A stretch of 64,000 nt of DNA, from NCBI RefSeq assembly GCF_900101175.1, contig NZ_FNFQ01000003.1, positions 1-64,000 on the forward strand, written 5' to 3'. Below, in pieces: positions 29,050 to 37,911 of the stretch; within the stretch, counting starts at the first letter, position 1; each line of letters opens with the position of its first letter. The stretch is from Stenotrophomonas pavanii. Lineage in GTDB: Bacteria > Pseudomonadota > Gammaproteobacteria > Xanthomonadales > Xanthomonadaceae. The notes under the pieces are model-generated. The model searched no databases. It saw only the letters and a list, made by a program, of their open reading frames with translations, and was not told the DNA's origin. The position numbers and the translations under genes are program-made.

Positions 29050-29082
29050 AAAGGGCCCCGCCCAGCAGGGCCCTTTGTCTTT
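29050..29082 (+). terminator. Rho-independent terminator ahead of folB
   Basis: AAAGGGCCC / GGGCCCTTT stem followed by GTCTTTT on the plus strand. It would end transcripts reading from tsaD through the Abi-like remnant. Confidence 0.75.
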
Positions 29083-29178
29083 TCCGGGCCGGCCCACGCC
29101 GGCCGCCCACCGCCCGTTCCGGGCAGGCTCACCGCCGTGCCGTTACCATGACCGCCTGTATTCGTGCCGGTACGCGCA

Positions 29179-29532
29179 ATGGACAAGGTTTTCATCGAAG
29201 GGCTGACGATCGACGCCCTGATCGGTATCTACGATTGGGAACGACGGATCCGCCAGGACCTGGTGTTCGATCTGGAAATGGGCTTCGACAACCGACGCCC
29301 CGCGGCCACCGATGACATCGCCCACACCCTGAACTACAAGGCAGTGAGCAAGCGCCTGGAACAGTTCGTGCGCGAGTCGGAATTCGGCCTGGTCGAAACC
29401 CTGGCCGAGCGCTGCGCGCAGATCGTGCTGGACGAGTTCGAGGTGAAGTGGCTGCGCCTGAAGCTGAGCAAGCCCGGTGCGGTGCGCGGTGCGCGCGCGG
29501 TGGGCGTGATCATCGAACGCACGCGGGACTGA
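29179..29532 (+). CDS. folB: Dihydroneopterin aldolase
   Basis: 117 residues, the usual length. MDKVFIEGLTIDALIGIYDW is the family start, Glu at about residue 73 in ESEFGLVETLAER and Lys near 99 in RLKLSKPGAVRGA are the expected active-site residues. It splits dihydroneopterin to hydroxymethyl-dihydropterin in folate synthesis. ATG 29179 replaces the in-frame ATG-like start at 29164, which adds residues absent in the family. It stands alone, between an upstream terminator and a SMAG element. Confidence 0.95.
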   Translation: MDKVFIEGLTIDALIGIYDWERRIRQDLVFDLEMGFDNRRPAATDDIAHTLNYKAVSKRLEQFVRESEFGLVETLAERCAQIVLDEFEVKWLRLKLSKPGAVRGARAVGVIIERTRD

Positions 29533-29565
29533 CCCGGTAAACCCGGCCGCCGGCCGGAAACCCCG

Positions 29566-29588
29566 GTAGTGCCGGTCGCTGGCCGGCA
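29566..29588 (+). repeat. Single SMAG element
   Basis: GTAGTGCCGGTCGCTGGCCG at 29566, one mismatch from the common SMAG body. A decayed partner (AACCCGGCCGCCGGCCGG) precedes it at about 29540. Confidence 0.75.
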
Positions 29589-29623
29589 ATCTTGGTAACA
29601 ACGAAACAGACAGGAGACAACGG

Positions 29624-30895
29624 ATGGTGGACGCGGTGGTGGCGGTACAGTGGCTGGAACGGCTGCAGAACACACTGGAACCCTATCCTGGCGCCTACCT
29701 GGCGTTGATGATCTCGGCCCTGCTGGTCGCTGCGGGCCTGGCCAACTGGGTGACCAAGCGCATCCTGTTGCGTGGCCTGCGGCGCCTGCTCAGCCGCCTT
29801 CCCGGCGCCGATACCGGCCGCGGCAGCCACCTGATGCGGGTGATCTCGCGGCTGTCGAACGTGGTCCCCAGCCAGGTGATCGCCTCGGGTATCCGCATCG
29901 TGCCGGACCTGCCGCCGGGCCTGGTCAGCTTCATCATCGGCGCCTGCCAGGCGTGGGCGATCCTGACCGTGGTGCTGGCCCTCTCGCATGCGCTGGATGC
30001 GGCCAATGATCTCTACGAGCGCCGCCCCGAGGCACGCAACAAGCCGATCAAGGGCTACCTGCAGGTCGCCAAGATCGTCATCTTCGTGATCGCGGGCCTG
30101 TCGATCGTCGCGACCCTGGCGGGGGTCGATCTGCGCTACCTGGTCACCGGCCTGGGCGCGGCCACGGCGGTGCTGATGCTGATCTTCCAGGACACCATCC
30201 TGTCGCTGGTGGCCAGCGTGCAGATCAGTGGCGATGGCCGCGTGCGCATCGGCGACTGGATCGAGATGCCCAGCCAGAATGCCGACGGTGACGTCATCGA
30301 CATCGCGCTGCACACCGTCACCGTGCAGAACTTCGACAAGACCATCACCACCATCCCGACCAAGAAGCTGGTGACCGAGTCGTTCAAGAACTGGCGCGGC
30401 ATGCAGGAGGCCGGCGGGCGCCGGATCAAGCGCGCGCTGTACCTGGACCAGCACAGCGTCGGCTTCCTGGACGAGGGTGACCTGGCCTTCCTCGGCGAGT
30501 TCGCGCTGCTGCGCGACTACCTGCGCGAGAAAGCGCAGGAGCTGGGGCAATGGAACGGACGCCTGCGCGAGCAGGGCGTGGCCGAGGTCAACAGCCGCCG
30601 GGTGACCAACCTGGGTACCTTCCGCGCGTATGTAGAGCGCTACCTGCGCAGCCATCCGGGCATCCATACCGACATGACCCTGCTGGTGCGGCAGCTGCAG
30701 CCGACCACCGAGGGCCTGCCGCTGGAGCTGTACTGCTTCACCCGCAGCACCGCCTGGGGCGAGTACGAGGCCGTGCAGTCGGACATTTTCGACCACCTGC
30801 TGGCGATCCTGCCGGCCTTCGGGCTGCGGGTGTTCCAGGCGTCCAGCGACGCCATGTTGATGGCCGGGCAGCGCCAGCTGGCCGGGTCGGAGTAA
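29624..30895 (+). CDS. MscS-family mechanosensitive channel (YbdG-like)
   Basis: 423 residues. Five or so membrane helices precede the MscS core: the pore-lining helix around GLGAATAVLMLIFQDTILSLVA (about 174-195) and the beta domain with ISGDGRVRIGDWIEM. The length and the insert in the cytoplasmic part (GRRIKRALYLDQHSVGFLD) match YbdG-type miniconductance channels. It should open under osmotic down-shock. GGAG lies ahead of ATG 29624. Confidence 0.92.
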   Translation: MVDAVVAVQWLERLQNTLEPYPGAYLALMISALLVAAGLANWVTKRILLRGLRRLLSRLPGADTGRGSHLMRVISRLSNVVPSQVIASGIRIVPDLPPGLVSFIIGACQAWAILTVVLALSHALDAANDLYERRPEARNKPIKGYLQVAKIVIFVIAGLSIVATLAGVDLRYLVTGLGAATAVLMLIFQDTILSLVASVQISGDGRVRIGDWIEMPSQNADGDVIDIALHTVTVQNFDKTITTIPTKKLVTESFKNWRGMQEAGGRRIKRALYLDQHSVGFLDEGDLAFLGEFALLRDYLREKAQELGQWNGRLREQGVAEVNSRRVTNLGTFRAYVERYLRSHPGIHTDMTLLVRQLQPTTEGLPLELYCFTRSTAWGEYEAVQSDIFDHLLAILPAFGLRVFQASSDAMLMAGQRQLAGSE

Positions 30896-30982
30896 GCTGC
30901 GGTGCCCCTGGCGGTCGCCTGCGGGTCCCGCCGGGGGAGGAAGCTGAATGACGAAACCTCTCGCAAAATCGCCCGGGATCGC

Positions 30983-31010
30983 TAGAATGCCGGGCTTGTA
31001 AACGTTTTCA
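30983..31010 (+). promoter_or_regulatory. Possible LacI-type operator upstream of the GH3 gene
   Basis: TGTAAACGTTTTCA (30997-31010) is a near-perfect palindrome around the central CG, typical of LacI/GalR-family sites. A TAGAAT hexamer (30983-30988) just upstream could be a -10 box. The site ends 13 bases before the GTG start, so bound repressor would block transcription. No LacI-type gene is in the window. Confidence 0.5.
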
Positions 31011-31023
31011 TCAAGGACTGCCG

Positions 31024-33198
31024 GTGGCCTCCGATCGCATCGAATCCCTCATTGCCCAGATGACCGTCGAGGAAAAGGTCGGCCAGCTGGGTGTCTTCGC
31101 GGACATGGTCCGCCCGTTCGCCCCGGACGTGAACCCGGAAGCCAACGTGCGCAATGCCGACCAGGTGCTGCAGCAGGTGCGCGAGGGCAAGGTCGGCTCG
31201 CTGTTCAATGGTGTGGGCGCCGAACTGGGCCGCCGCATCCAGCAGGTCGCGACCGAAGAGAGCCGCCTGGGCATCCCGGTGATCCTCGCCGCCGACGTGA
31301 TCCACGGCATGCGTACCGTGTTCCCGATTCCGCTGGGCGAGGCCGCCAGCTTCGAGCCGGACCTGGCCGAGCGCACCGCGCGCGCCACTGCGATCGAAGC
31401 CACCGCTGCCGGCCTGCACTGGACCTATGCGCCGGCCGTGGACATCGCCCGCGACCAGCGCTGGGGCCGTGGCGCCGAAGGTGCCGGCGAGGACGTGGTG
31501 CTGGGCTGTGCGTTCGCCGCCGCCCGCGTGCGTGGCTTCCAGGGCAGCGACCTGCGTGCCGCCGATTCGCTGCTGGCCACGCCGAAGCACTTCGCCGCCT
31601 ATGGCGCGGTGATGGCCGGCATGGAGTACAACATGGTGGACATCTCGCCGCAGACCCTGCGCGATGTGCACCTGCCGCCGTTCAAGGCCGCCTTCGATGC
31701 CGGCGCGATCACCGTGATGTCCTCGTTCAACGACATCAACGGCGTTCCGGCCAGTGCCAATGCCGAACTGCTGACCGACATCCTGCGCGGCGAATGGAAG
31801 TTCCCGGGCGTGGTGATCTCCGACTACACCGCCGACATGGAACTGGTCGCGCACGGCTATGCCGCCGATGACCGCGATGCCACGGCCAAGGCGTTCACCG
31901 CCGGCCTGGACCTGAGCATGCAGAGCGGCTTCTACGCCGAGCACCTGCCGGGCCTGGTCGAGAGCGGCGAGGTGCCGATGGCGGTGCTGGATGAGGGCGT
32001 GCGCCGCATCCTGTGGCTGAAGGAGACCATCGGCCTGTTCGACGACCCGTACCGGTCGCTGGACCCGGCGCGCGAAGCGGATACCTCGCACCTTGCCGCG
32101 CATGATGAACTGTCGCGCGATGCTGCGCGGCGTTCGATCGTGCTGCTGAACAACCGTGACAACGTGCTGCCGCTGCAGAAGACCGGGCAGAAGATCGCGC
32201 TGATCGGCCCGTTCGTGCAGGACCGCGAGAACATCGAAGGCTGCTGGACGCTGTTCGGCGACAAGCAGCGTTACGTGGACCTGGAAACCGGCGTGCGTGC
32301 CGCCATCGGCGACGAAGCGCTGCTGGAAATCGTGCCGGGTTGCGAACTGGAAGCCGCGATTCCCGGCGGCACGGAAGCCGCTGTGGCTGCCGCACTGCGC
32401 GCCGACGTGGTGGTGCTGGCGCTGGGCGAACCGCAGCGCTACAGCGGTGAAGCGCAGTCGCGCGTGGAAATCACCCTGCCGCCGGCACAGCAGGCGCTGG
32501 CCGAGGCCGTGGCGATGACCGGCAAGCCGCTGGTGGTGCTGCTGCGCAATGGCCGCGCGCTGGCATTGCAGGGCGCGGTGCGCAATGCGCAGGCCGTGGC
32601 GGTGACCTGGTACCTGGGCACGCAGACCGGCCATGCCGTGGCCGATGTGCTGTTCGGCGACTACAGCCCGTCCGGCCGCCTGCCGGTCAGTTTCCCACAG
32701 GTGTCCGGCCAGCAGCCGTACTTCTACAACCACCCGCGCACCGGCCGCCCGGAACTGCCGACCATGTCGGAGTTCAAGGCCCGCTGGCGCGAGATTCCCA
32801 ACGAACCGCTGTACCCGTTCGGCCATGGCATCGGCTACACCACCTTCGCCTACGGCGTGCCGCAGCTGAGCACGGCACAGCTCGGCTGGGACGACACCCT
32901 GACCATCACCACCGTGCTGACCAACACCGGCCGCGTGGCGGGCGAGGAAGTGGTGCAGCTGTACATCCACGATCGCGTGGCCAGCCGCGTGCGTCCGGTG
33001 CGTGAACTGAAGGACTTCCGCAAGGTGGCGCTGCAGCCGGGCGAGTCGGCCGAAGTGGTGTTCACTTTGACCCGCGAGCAGCTGGCCTTCACCGGCCGCG
33101 ATGGCGTGCTGCGTGCCGAGCCGGGCCAGTTCGACCTGTGGGTCTGTGCCTCGTCGGCCGCTGGCGAAGCGGTGCAGTTCGAACTGCTGAAGGCCTGA
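31024..33198 (+). CDS. bglX: Glycoside hydrolase family 3 beta-glycosidase
   Basis: 724 residues. Domains in order: a GH3 barrel (about 5-330), the alpha/beta sandwich (about 370-590) and a C-terminal fibronectin type III-like domain (about 640-720). The nucleophile is Asp267 in VVISDYTADMEL, and the substrate pocket has KHFAAYG. It resembles E. coli BglX, but no signal peptide is found, so it should be cytoplasmic. Start codon GTG 31024. The likely action is release of glucose or another sugar from the non-reducing end of oligosaccharides. The possible LacI-type operator upstream fits sugar-induced expression. Confidence 0.93.
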   Translation: MASDRIESLIAQMTVEEKVGQLGVFADMVRPFAPDVNPEANVRNADQVLQQVREGKVGSLFNGVGAELGRRIQQVATEESRLGIPVILAADVIHGMRTVFPIPLGEAASFEPDLAERTARATAIEATAAGLHWTYAPAVDIARDQRWGRGAEGAGEDVVLGCAFAAARVRGFQGSDLRAADSLLATPKHFAAYGAVMAGMEYNMVDISPQTLRDVHLPPFKAAFDAGAITVMSSFNDINGVPASANAELLTDILRGEWKFPGVVISDYTADMELVAHGYAADDRDATAKAFTAGLDLSMQSGFYAEHLPGLVESGEVPMAVLDEGVRRILWLKETIGLFDDPYRSLDPAREADTSHLAAHDELSRDAARRSIVLLNNRDNVLPLQKTGQKIALIGPFVQDRENIEGCWTLFGDKQRYVDLETGVRAAIGDEALLEIVPGCELEAAIPGGTEAAVAAALRADVVVLALGEPQRYSGEAQSRVEITLPPAQQALAEAVAMTGKPLVVLLRNGRALALQGAVRNAQAVAVTWYLGTQTGHAVADVLFGDYSPSGRLPVSFPQVSGQQPYFYNHPRTGRPELPTMSEFKARWREIPNEPLYPFGHGIGYTTFAYGVPQLSTAQLGWDDTLTITTVLTNTGRVAGEEVVQLYIHDRVASRVRPVRELKDFRKVALQPGESAEVVFTLTREQLAFTGRDGVLRAEPGQFDLWVCASSAAGEAVQFELLKA

Positions 33199-33203
33199 TC
33201 AAG

Positions 33204-33275
33204 AAAAAGGGGACGGAGGGGATTAAGTCGTTTGTGCCACTAACGACTTAATCCCCTCCGTCCCCTTTTTGTTGT
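33204..33275 (+). terminator. Long palindromic repeat acting as terminator
   Basis: A nearly perfect 29-base inverted repeat: left arm 33204-33232 (AAAAAGGGGACGGAGGGGAT...) and right arm 33242-33270 (...ATCCCCTCCGTCCCC) around GTGCCACTA-like loop, ending in TTTTTGTT. It lies six bases after the GH3 stop. The body differs from SMAG and looks like another dispersed repeat that doubles as terminator. Confidence 0.8.
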
Positions 33276-33327
33276 CCTCACTGTGGCGGCGCTACCATCG
33301 GGCTTCCTGTTTCGATGGAGTGCGCGC

Positions 33328-33888
33328 ATGCGCCGGATGGCCTACCTGATTCCCGCCCTGCTGCTGGCGGCCTGTTCGCAGCCTGAGCCGCCGGCGCAGC
33401 CTGCGGTGGATGCGCCGCCGCCGATGGAAGCGAACGCGGCAGCGACGCCTGCCGCTGAACCGGCGGCGCCGGCTGCCGAACCCGCTGCTGCACCTGCTGC
33501 ACCTACCGCACCGGCAGCCGAGGCGTCCGCCGAGGATGCGCGTGCGCGCATCGAGTCGCTGCTTGGGGATGCCGCGCAGTTCGAGAAGGTCTTCAATGCG
33601 TTCAAGGCCGCCGTGGTCGGTGGAGATCGCGCTGCGGTGGTCGAGGAAGTGCGATTCCCCTTGAATATCAGCGGCGGAAAGAAGATCTCCGGCCCCGGAG
33701 AGTTCCAGCGCAACTACGAGAAGATCATCACGCCGGAGGTGGTCAAGGCGGTGTCCGAGCAGGACTTCGGCAAGGTGTTCGTCAACCAGCAGGGCGTGAT
33801 GATCGGCAGCGGCCAGGTGTGGTTGAGTGGCCAGTGCCTGGACCAGGCCTGCACGAAGACCGAGGTGAAGGTCATCACCATCCAGTGA
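33328..33888 (+). CDS. Lipoprotein with Ala/Pro/Glu linker, unknown function
   Basis: 186 residues. Signal peptide with lipobox LLAAC (Cys at about 16). Residues 20-70 are low complexity (repeated PAAEPAA units), followed by a compact C-terminal domain from about 72 (SAEDARARIESLLGDAA) to the end, with KISGPGEFQRNYEKII and VMIGSGQVWLSG. It looks like a small alpha/beta domain tethered to the membrane by a flexible linker. ATG 33328 was chosen as the start of the signal peptide. I do not recognise the domain. Confidence 0.85.
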   Translation: MRRMAYLIPALLLAACSQPEPPAQPAVDAPPPMEANAAATPAAEPAAPAAEPAAAPAAPTAPAAEASAEDARARIESLLGDAAQFEKVFNAFKAAVVGGDRAAVVEEVRFPLNISGGKKISGPGEFQRNYEKIITPEVVKAVSEQDFGKVFVNQQGVMIGSGQVWLSGQCLDQACTKTEVKVITIQ

Positions 33889-33891
33889 CTG

Positions 33892-33919
33892 CAGACGACC
33901 CCGCGTGCGGGGTCGTCTG
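33892..33919 (+). terminator. GC-rich hairpin after the lipoprotein gene
   Basis: CAGACGACCCCGC / GCGGGGTCGTCTG is a perfect 13-base stem, but no T-run follows, so it may be a weak stop or mRNA 3' end protection. Copies of its inner part recur in the tandem array that follows. Confidence 0.55.
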
Positions 33920-33925
33920 GCAAGG

Positions 33926-34340
33926 GTAGTGCCGGCCGCTGGCCGGCCACCGCAGGGTGCTGGAAGGATCCAGGTTGCCGGCCAGCGGCCGGCACTACCT
34001 GCCGTCTTCCAGCAGCCACAGCGCACCGTCGGGTGCGCTCGCCCATCACGAAGACCGAAGTGAAGGTCCCCCGCATGCGGGGTCGTCTGGCAAGGGTAGT
34101 GCCGGCCGCTGGCCGGCCACCGCAGGATGCCGGAAGGATCCAGGGTGCCGGCCAGCGGCCGGCACTACCTGCCGTCTTCCAGCAGCCACAGCGCACCGTC
34201 GGGTGCGCTCGCCCATCACGAAGACCGAAGTGAAGGTCCCCCGCATGCGGGGCCGTCTGGCAAGGGTAGTGCCGGCCGCTGGCCGGCAACCGCAGGATGC
34301 TGGAAGGATCCAGGGTGCCGGCCAGCGGCCGGCACTACCT
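33926..34340. repeat. 170-bp tandem array built from SMAG pairs and gene tails
   Basis: Three units start with GTAGTGCCGG at 33926, 34096 and 34266, exactly 170 bases apart; the third is cut short by the sugar dehydrogenase gene. Each full unit holds a SMAG pair, then copies of the 3' end of the sugar dehydrogenase gene (matching 34377-34410 and 34432-34443), then a copy of the 3' end of the lipoprotein gene (matching about 33852-33873), then a GC hairpin. The 450-base gap holds no supported gene; the frames in it are repeat sequence. Confidence 0.9.
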
Positions 34341-35509
34341 CAGGTCTTCGGCGTGAGCTTCAGCAGGCGTGCCTTGCTGCCGTCTTCCAGCAGCCACAGC
34401 GCGCCGTCGGGGCCCTGTTCCACTTCGCGGATGCGCTCGCCCATGTTGAAGCGCTCGGCTTCGCGCGCGCTGTCGCCATCGAAGGCCACGCGCACCAGCG
34501 AGGTGGACGACAGGCCGCCGATGAAGCCGCTGCCCTTCCACTGCGGGAACAGGCTGCCGCTGTAGATCACGAAGCCGGCCGGCGAGATCACCGGCGTCCA
34601 GGTCACCTTCGGCGCGGCGAATTCCGGGCGCGTGTCGTGGTCGGGAATCGGGCGGCCATCGTAATGGTCACCATTGGAAACGATCGGGTAGCCGTAGTTG
34701 GCGCCGCGCACGACCAGGTTCAGTTCGTCACCGCCGGCCGGGCCCATCTCGTGAGCCCACAGCTTGCCGCTGGCATCGAAGGCCATGCCGAGGATGTTGC
34801 GGTGGCCCAGCGACCACACCTGTGCGGCCACCCCGCCCTGCGAAGCGAACGGGTTGTCGGCGGGCAGGCTGCCATCGTCGTTCAGGCGGATGATCTTGCC
34901 GAGGTTGCTGCCCATGTCCTGGGCCGGATCGAACTTCTGCCGCTCGCTGGAGCTGATCCACAGCTTACCGTCCGGGCCGAAGGCAAGACGATGGCCGTAG
35001 TGGCCTTCGCCGCTGACCTTTGGGCTCTGCCGCCAGATCACCTTCAGGTCCTTCAGCTGGCCACCGCCGCTGGCATCCAGTGCCAGGGTGGCCCGGGCCA
35101 CCGCAGCACCGCGGGTATCCAGCGTGCCTTCCTCGGCATAGCTGACGTAAACCACATGATTCCGGGCGAAATCCGGGTGCAGGATGACGTCGCCGAAACC
35201 GCCCTGACCACCATAGGCGACCTTCGGAACACCGGTGATCTCGTGCTTCTGGCCGCTGGCCAGGTCCAGGTGCTGCAGTTTGCCGCGCTTCTCGGTGACC
35301 AGCAGGCTGCCATCAGGCAGGAAGGTCATCGCCCACGGCTGGTCGAAGCGGCTGACTTCGGTGGCGGTGAACGGGCGCTGGTCGGCAGCGGTGGAGGCTG
35401 CGGGCGCTGCGGTCTGGGCGCCGTTGGCGGCCGGGTCGGCGGCATTGCAGGCTGAGGTGGCAAGGATCGGCACCAGGCCGAGGGCGAGCAGCAGGGGCGT
35501 GCGGGTCAT
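34340..35509 (-). CDS. PQQ-dependent sugar dehydrogenase (lipoprotein)
   Basis: 389 residues. Lipoprotein signal with Cys at TSAC-N (residue 21), a short Ala-rich linker, then a six-bladed propeller of the soluble glucose/aldose sugar dehydrogenase family. Markers are [57 protein letters not shown] and [12 protein letters not shown]. It resembles E. coli YliI (Asd), which oxidises aldoses with PQQ. No PQQ synthesis genes are in the window. The stop is four bases from a SMAG element, and the gene's tail has been copied into the adjacent tandem array. Confidence 0.92.
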   Translation of the reverse strand: MTRTPLLLALGLVPILATSACNAADPAANGAQTAAPAASTAADQRPFTATEVSRFDQPWAMTFLPDGSLLVTEKRGKLQHLDLASGQKHEITGVPKVAYGGQGGFGDVILHPDFARNHVVYVSYAEEGTLDTRGAAVARATLALDASGGGQLKDLKVIWRQSPKVSGEGHYGHRLAFGPDGKLWISSSERQKFDPAQDMGSNLGKIIRLNDDGSLPADNPFASQGGVAAQVWSLGHRNILGMAFDASGKLWAHEMGPAGGDELNLVVRGANYGYPIVSNGDHYDGRPIPDHDTRPEFAAPKVTWTPVISPAGFVIYSGSLFPQWKGSGFIGGLSSTSLVRVAFDGDSAREAERFNMGERIREVEQGPDGALWLLEDGSKARLLKLTPKT

Positions 35510-35677
35510 GGGTATCTCCAGGGCGGGGATGCGGATGGCCGGGCGTTCCCTTGTATACCACCGCTGCCGTGAGCGTCGTGGCCCGAAGGTCCTGCGACCC
35601 CTGTGCGAGCGCAGCGCGATCGTCTAGGGTGGGCACGCCCGGGCAAAGCGTGCCCGCCTGCCTGCCAAGGACCTTCA

Positions 35678-36130
35678 ATGAACACTGCAATACCCCACAA
35701 GCCGTCCACCGCCTTCATCGCCGCCTCGTGGGTGGCGCTGCTGCTGGGGGCGGCGGCGTACCTGATCGGCCTGTTCAACGCCACGATGGCACTCAACGAG
35801 AAGGGCTACTACCTGACCCTGCTGCTGTTCGGCCTGTTCGCGGCGGTCTCGCTGCAGAAGAGCGTGCGCGATCGCGTGGAAGGCATTCCGGTGAGCGGCC
35901 TGTACTACGCGCTGTGCTGGTTCGCGCTGCTGTCGGCGCTGATGCTGCTGCTGGTCGGCCTGTGGAATGCCACGCTGGCACCCAGTGAAAAAGGCTTCTA
36001 CGGCATGGCGTATGCGCTGTCGCTGTTCGGTGCGGTGGCGGTGCAGAAGAATACCCGCGACCTGATCGCCGCTGGTGGTGGCGAGAGCAAGCGCAGCGCG
36101 ATCGTGCCGCCGCTGCCGGAACAGGAGTGA
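35678..36130 (+). CDS. YiaA/YiaB-type inner membrane protein
   Basis: 150 residues with four membrane helices arranged as two copies of the same unit: [23 protein letters not shown] in the first half and [21 protein letters not shown] in the second. This is the YiaAB two-helix domain repeated. ATG 35678 follows AGGACC. Function is unknown. Confidence 0.9.
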   Translation: MNTAIPHKPSTAFIAASWVALLLGAAAYLIGLFNATMALNEKGYYLTLLLFGLFAAVSLQKSVRDRVEGIPVSGLYYALCWFALLSALMLLLVGLWNATLAPSEKGFYGMAYALSLFGAVAVQKNTRDLIAAGGGESKRSAIVPPLPEQE

Positions 36131-36134
36131 ATGT

Positions 36135-36163
36135 GTAGAGCCGAGCCCAATGCTCGGCTCTAC
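36135..36163. repeat. GTAGAGCCGAGC palindrome between convergent genes
   Basis: GTAGAGCCGAGC-CCAAT-GCTCGGCTCTAC forms a perfect 12-base stem. It separates the YiaAB gene from the convergent 107-residue protein gene and may help end both transcripts. Confidence 0.8.
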
Positions 36164-36175
36164 AGCAGCAGCGCA

Positions 36176-36499
36176 CTATCGCTTCAATTGCGGATCCGCC
36201 AGCTGTGCATCCTCCCAGCCACGACGCACCGCATTGCGTGCCTGCGCCCATTCCAGGCGGCTGCGGCCGCGTTCGTTGGCCCAGCGTGATTCGAGCTCGG
36301 CCTCGACCTGTTCATAGGCGCGGATGATGTCCTGTGCACGCGCGGCGTGGCCGATGCGGTAGGCCGGCTCGTAGTCCTCGAAGAACAGCTGGTCGTCGTA
36401 GTACGGTTCGGCGGTGTAGCGCTCGCGCCAGTAGTTGCTGATCGCATCACGCGGGGTGCTGTCGTCCGGCACGCGGCCGGGAATCTGGTACTCGGTCAT
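36176..36499 (-). CDS. Small acidic protein with DYEPAYRIG motif
   Basis: 107 residues, soluble, no signal peptide. The block YWRERYTAEPYYDD followed by DYEPAYRIGHAAR resembles short stress-linked hypothetical proteins that share a DYEPAYRYG motif. The rest is helical and rich in Glu, Arg and Trp (AELESRWANERGRS). ATG 36499 follows GGAGCCCTCC-like sequence. I can name no function. Confidence 0.78.
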   Translation of the reverse strand: MTEYQIPGRVPDDSTPRDAISNYWRERYTAEPYYDDQLFFEDYEPAYRIGHAARAQDIIRAYEQVEAELESRWANERGRSRLEWAQARNAVRRGWEDAQLADPQLKR

Positions 36500-36609
36500 G
36501 GAGGGCTCCGTGGTGGACGAAACCCGATCATGCCGGCCCGATGGTTAATGGCCCGGTCCAGCGACGTGATTGCCAGATCAATCCGACCGGCACGGCCTGA
36601 TGCGGCCGG

Positions 36610-37911
36610 TCATCCGGTGCTGGCATCCTTGCGCGGCAGCGTGTAGATCACTGCGCCGATGGCAAACGCGACCAGTGCGGCGGCAATGTTCTGCCAGCTG
36701 GCGCTGGCAAACAGGGCCAGGCACAGCAGCAGTGCCAGCACCGGAATCAGCGGTCCACCGGGCAGCTTCAACGCGCCCGGGCGGTCGGCGTAGCGCTTGG
36801 CCAGGACCAGTACCGCCGCGGCGGTGCCGATGTAGGCGAACAGGCGCGTGGTCATCGACAGCAGGGCCAGCTGCACGAACGAACCGGACAGGGCCAGGCC
36901 GAGCGCGATCAGGCCCTGGCACAGGATCGACGCGGCCGGGGTATGGAAGCGCGGATGCACCTGGGCCAGGATCTTCGGCCCATAGCCATCGCGTGCCAGC
37001 GCGAACAGGAAGCGCGGGCCCATCATCATCGTGTTGCTGTTGGTGCCGAGGATGGAGATCGTGGCACCGACGGTCAGGATCAGCGCCAGTGCTTCGCCAC
37101 CGAATCCAGCGGCGGCATCGGCCAGCGGCGTGGCCGAGCTGGCCAGGCCGGCCAGCGTGCCCTGTGCCACCACCTGCACCGCGCCGTAGATGACGGTGAC
37201 GGTGATGATCATGGTGATCAGCGCGAATGGAATGTCGCGGCGCGGATTGCGGTACTCGCCGGCGGCGGCGGGAATGTTCTCGAAACCGGCGTAGGCGTAC
37301 AGCAGCAACAACGCGGCCTCGCCCATGCGTTGCAGGTCGTGCGGGTCCGGGCGCTGGCCGGAGAAGGCCAGCTTCGGGTCGATGTAGAACGCACCGATGG
37401 CCACGAACAGCAGCAGCGGCAGCATCTTGCCGATCACCAGCACCACGCCGGTGCGCGCGGCCGACCGCACGCCGATGATGTTGATGCCGGTGAGGAAGCC
37501 CAGCGACACCACGATCACCGCGATGCGGCCCAGGCCGGCACCGGCCCATGGCCAGAAGCGCGCGACCGCATCGGCCAGCGCATTGCTGAGTGCGGCCGCC
37601 GAACTGATGCGGGTCAGCCAGATCATCCAGCCGATCTCGAAACCGGCGAAGCGGCCGAAGGCCTCGCGTGCATACAGGTAGCTGCCGCCGGGTTCATCGA
37701 AGTAGCTGGCGGCCTGCGCATAGCACAGCACCAGCAAGGTCACGACGATGCCGGCGGCGACCACGCCCCACAGGCTGAAGGGGCCGAGCAGGGCGACGGT
37801 GGCGGCCGGCAGCAGGTAGATGCCGCTGCCGATCACATCGTTGATCGACAGGCCGACGATCTGCCAACGGCTGACCGCGCGCTGCAGCTGCGGTTCGTCC
37901 TGCGCGCTCAA
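36610..37911 (-). CDS. APC-family amino acid permease
   Basis: 433 residues with twelve membrane helices. The first helix carries the amine-binding motif VIGSGIYLLPAA of the APC superfamily, and GFENIPAAAGEYRNPRRDIP is the usual helix 6-7 loop. TTG 37911 is the start: the codon overlaps the TGA stop of the L,D-transpeptidase-like gene (TTGA), so the two are translationally coupled. In this position it is a candidate importer for amino acids or small products of murein peptide breakdown; the substrate is inferred only from context. Confidence 0.9.
   Translation of the reverse strand: MSAQDEPQLQRAVSRWQIVGLSINDVIGSGIYLLPAATVALLGPFSLWGVVAAGIVVTLLVLCYAQAASYFDEPGGSYLYAREAFGRFAGFEIGWMIWLTRISSAAALSNALADAVARFWPWAGAGLGRIAVIVVSLGFLTGINIIGVRSAARTGVVLVIGKMLPLLLFVAIGAFYIDPKLAFSGQRPDPHDLQRMGEAALLLLYAYAGFENIPAAAGEYRNPRRDIPFALITMIITVTVIYGAVQVVAQGTLAGLASSATPLADAAAGFGGEALALILTVGATISILGTNSNTMMMGPRFLFALARDGYGPKILAQVHPRFHTPAASILCQGLIALGLALSGSFVQLALLSMTTRLFAYIGTAAAVLVLAKRYADRPGALKLPGGPLIPVLALLLCLALFASASWQNIAAALVAFAIGAVIYTLPRKDASTG

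Noticed and set aside
33714..34289. Minus-strand frame with internal repeats (PAAGRQP, GQRPALP)
   Set aside because: The residues are translations of SMAG elements and of the tandem array; no start signal or domain is found.
33926..34340. Regularly spaced repeats considered as a CRISPR array
   Set aside because: The units are 170 bases with long homologous interiors, not short repeats with unique spacers, and no cas gene is near.
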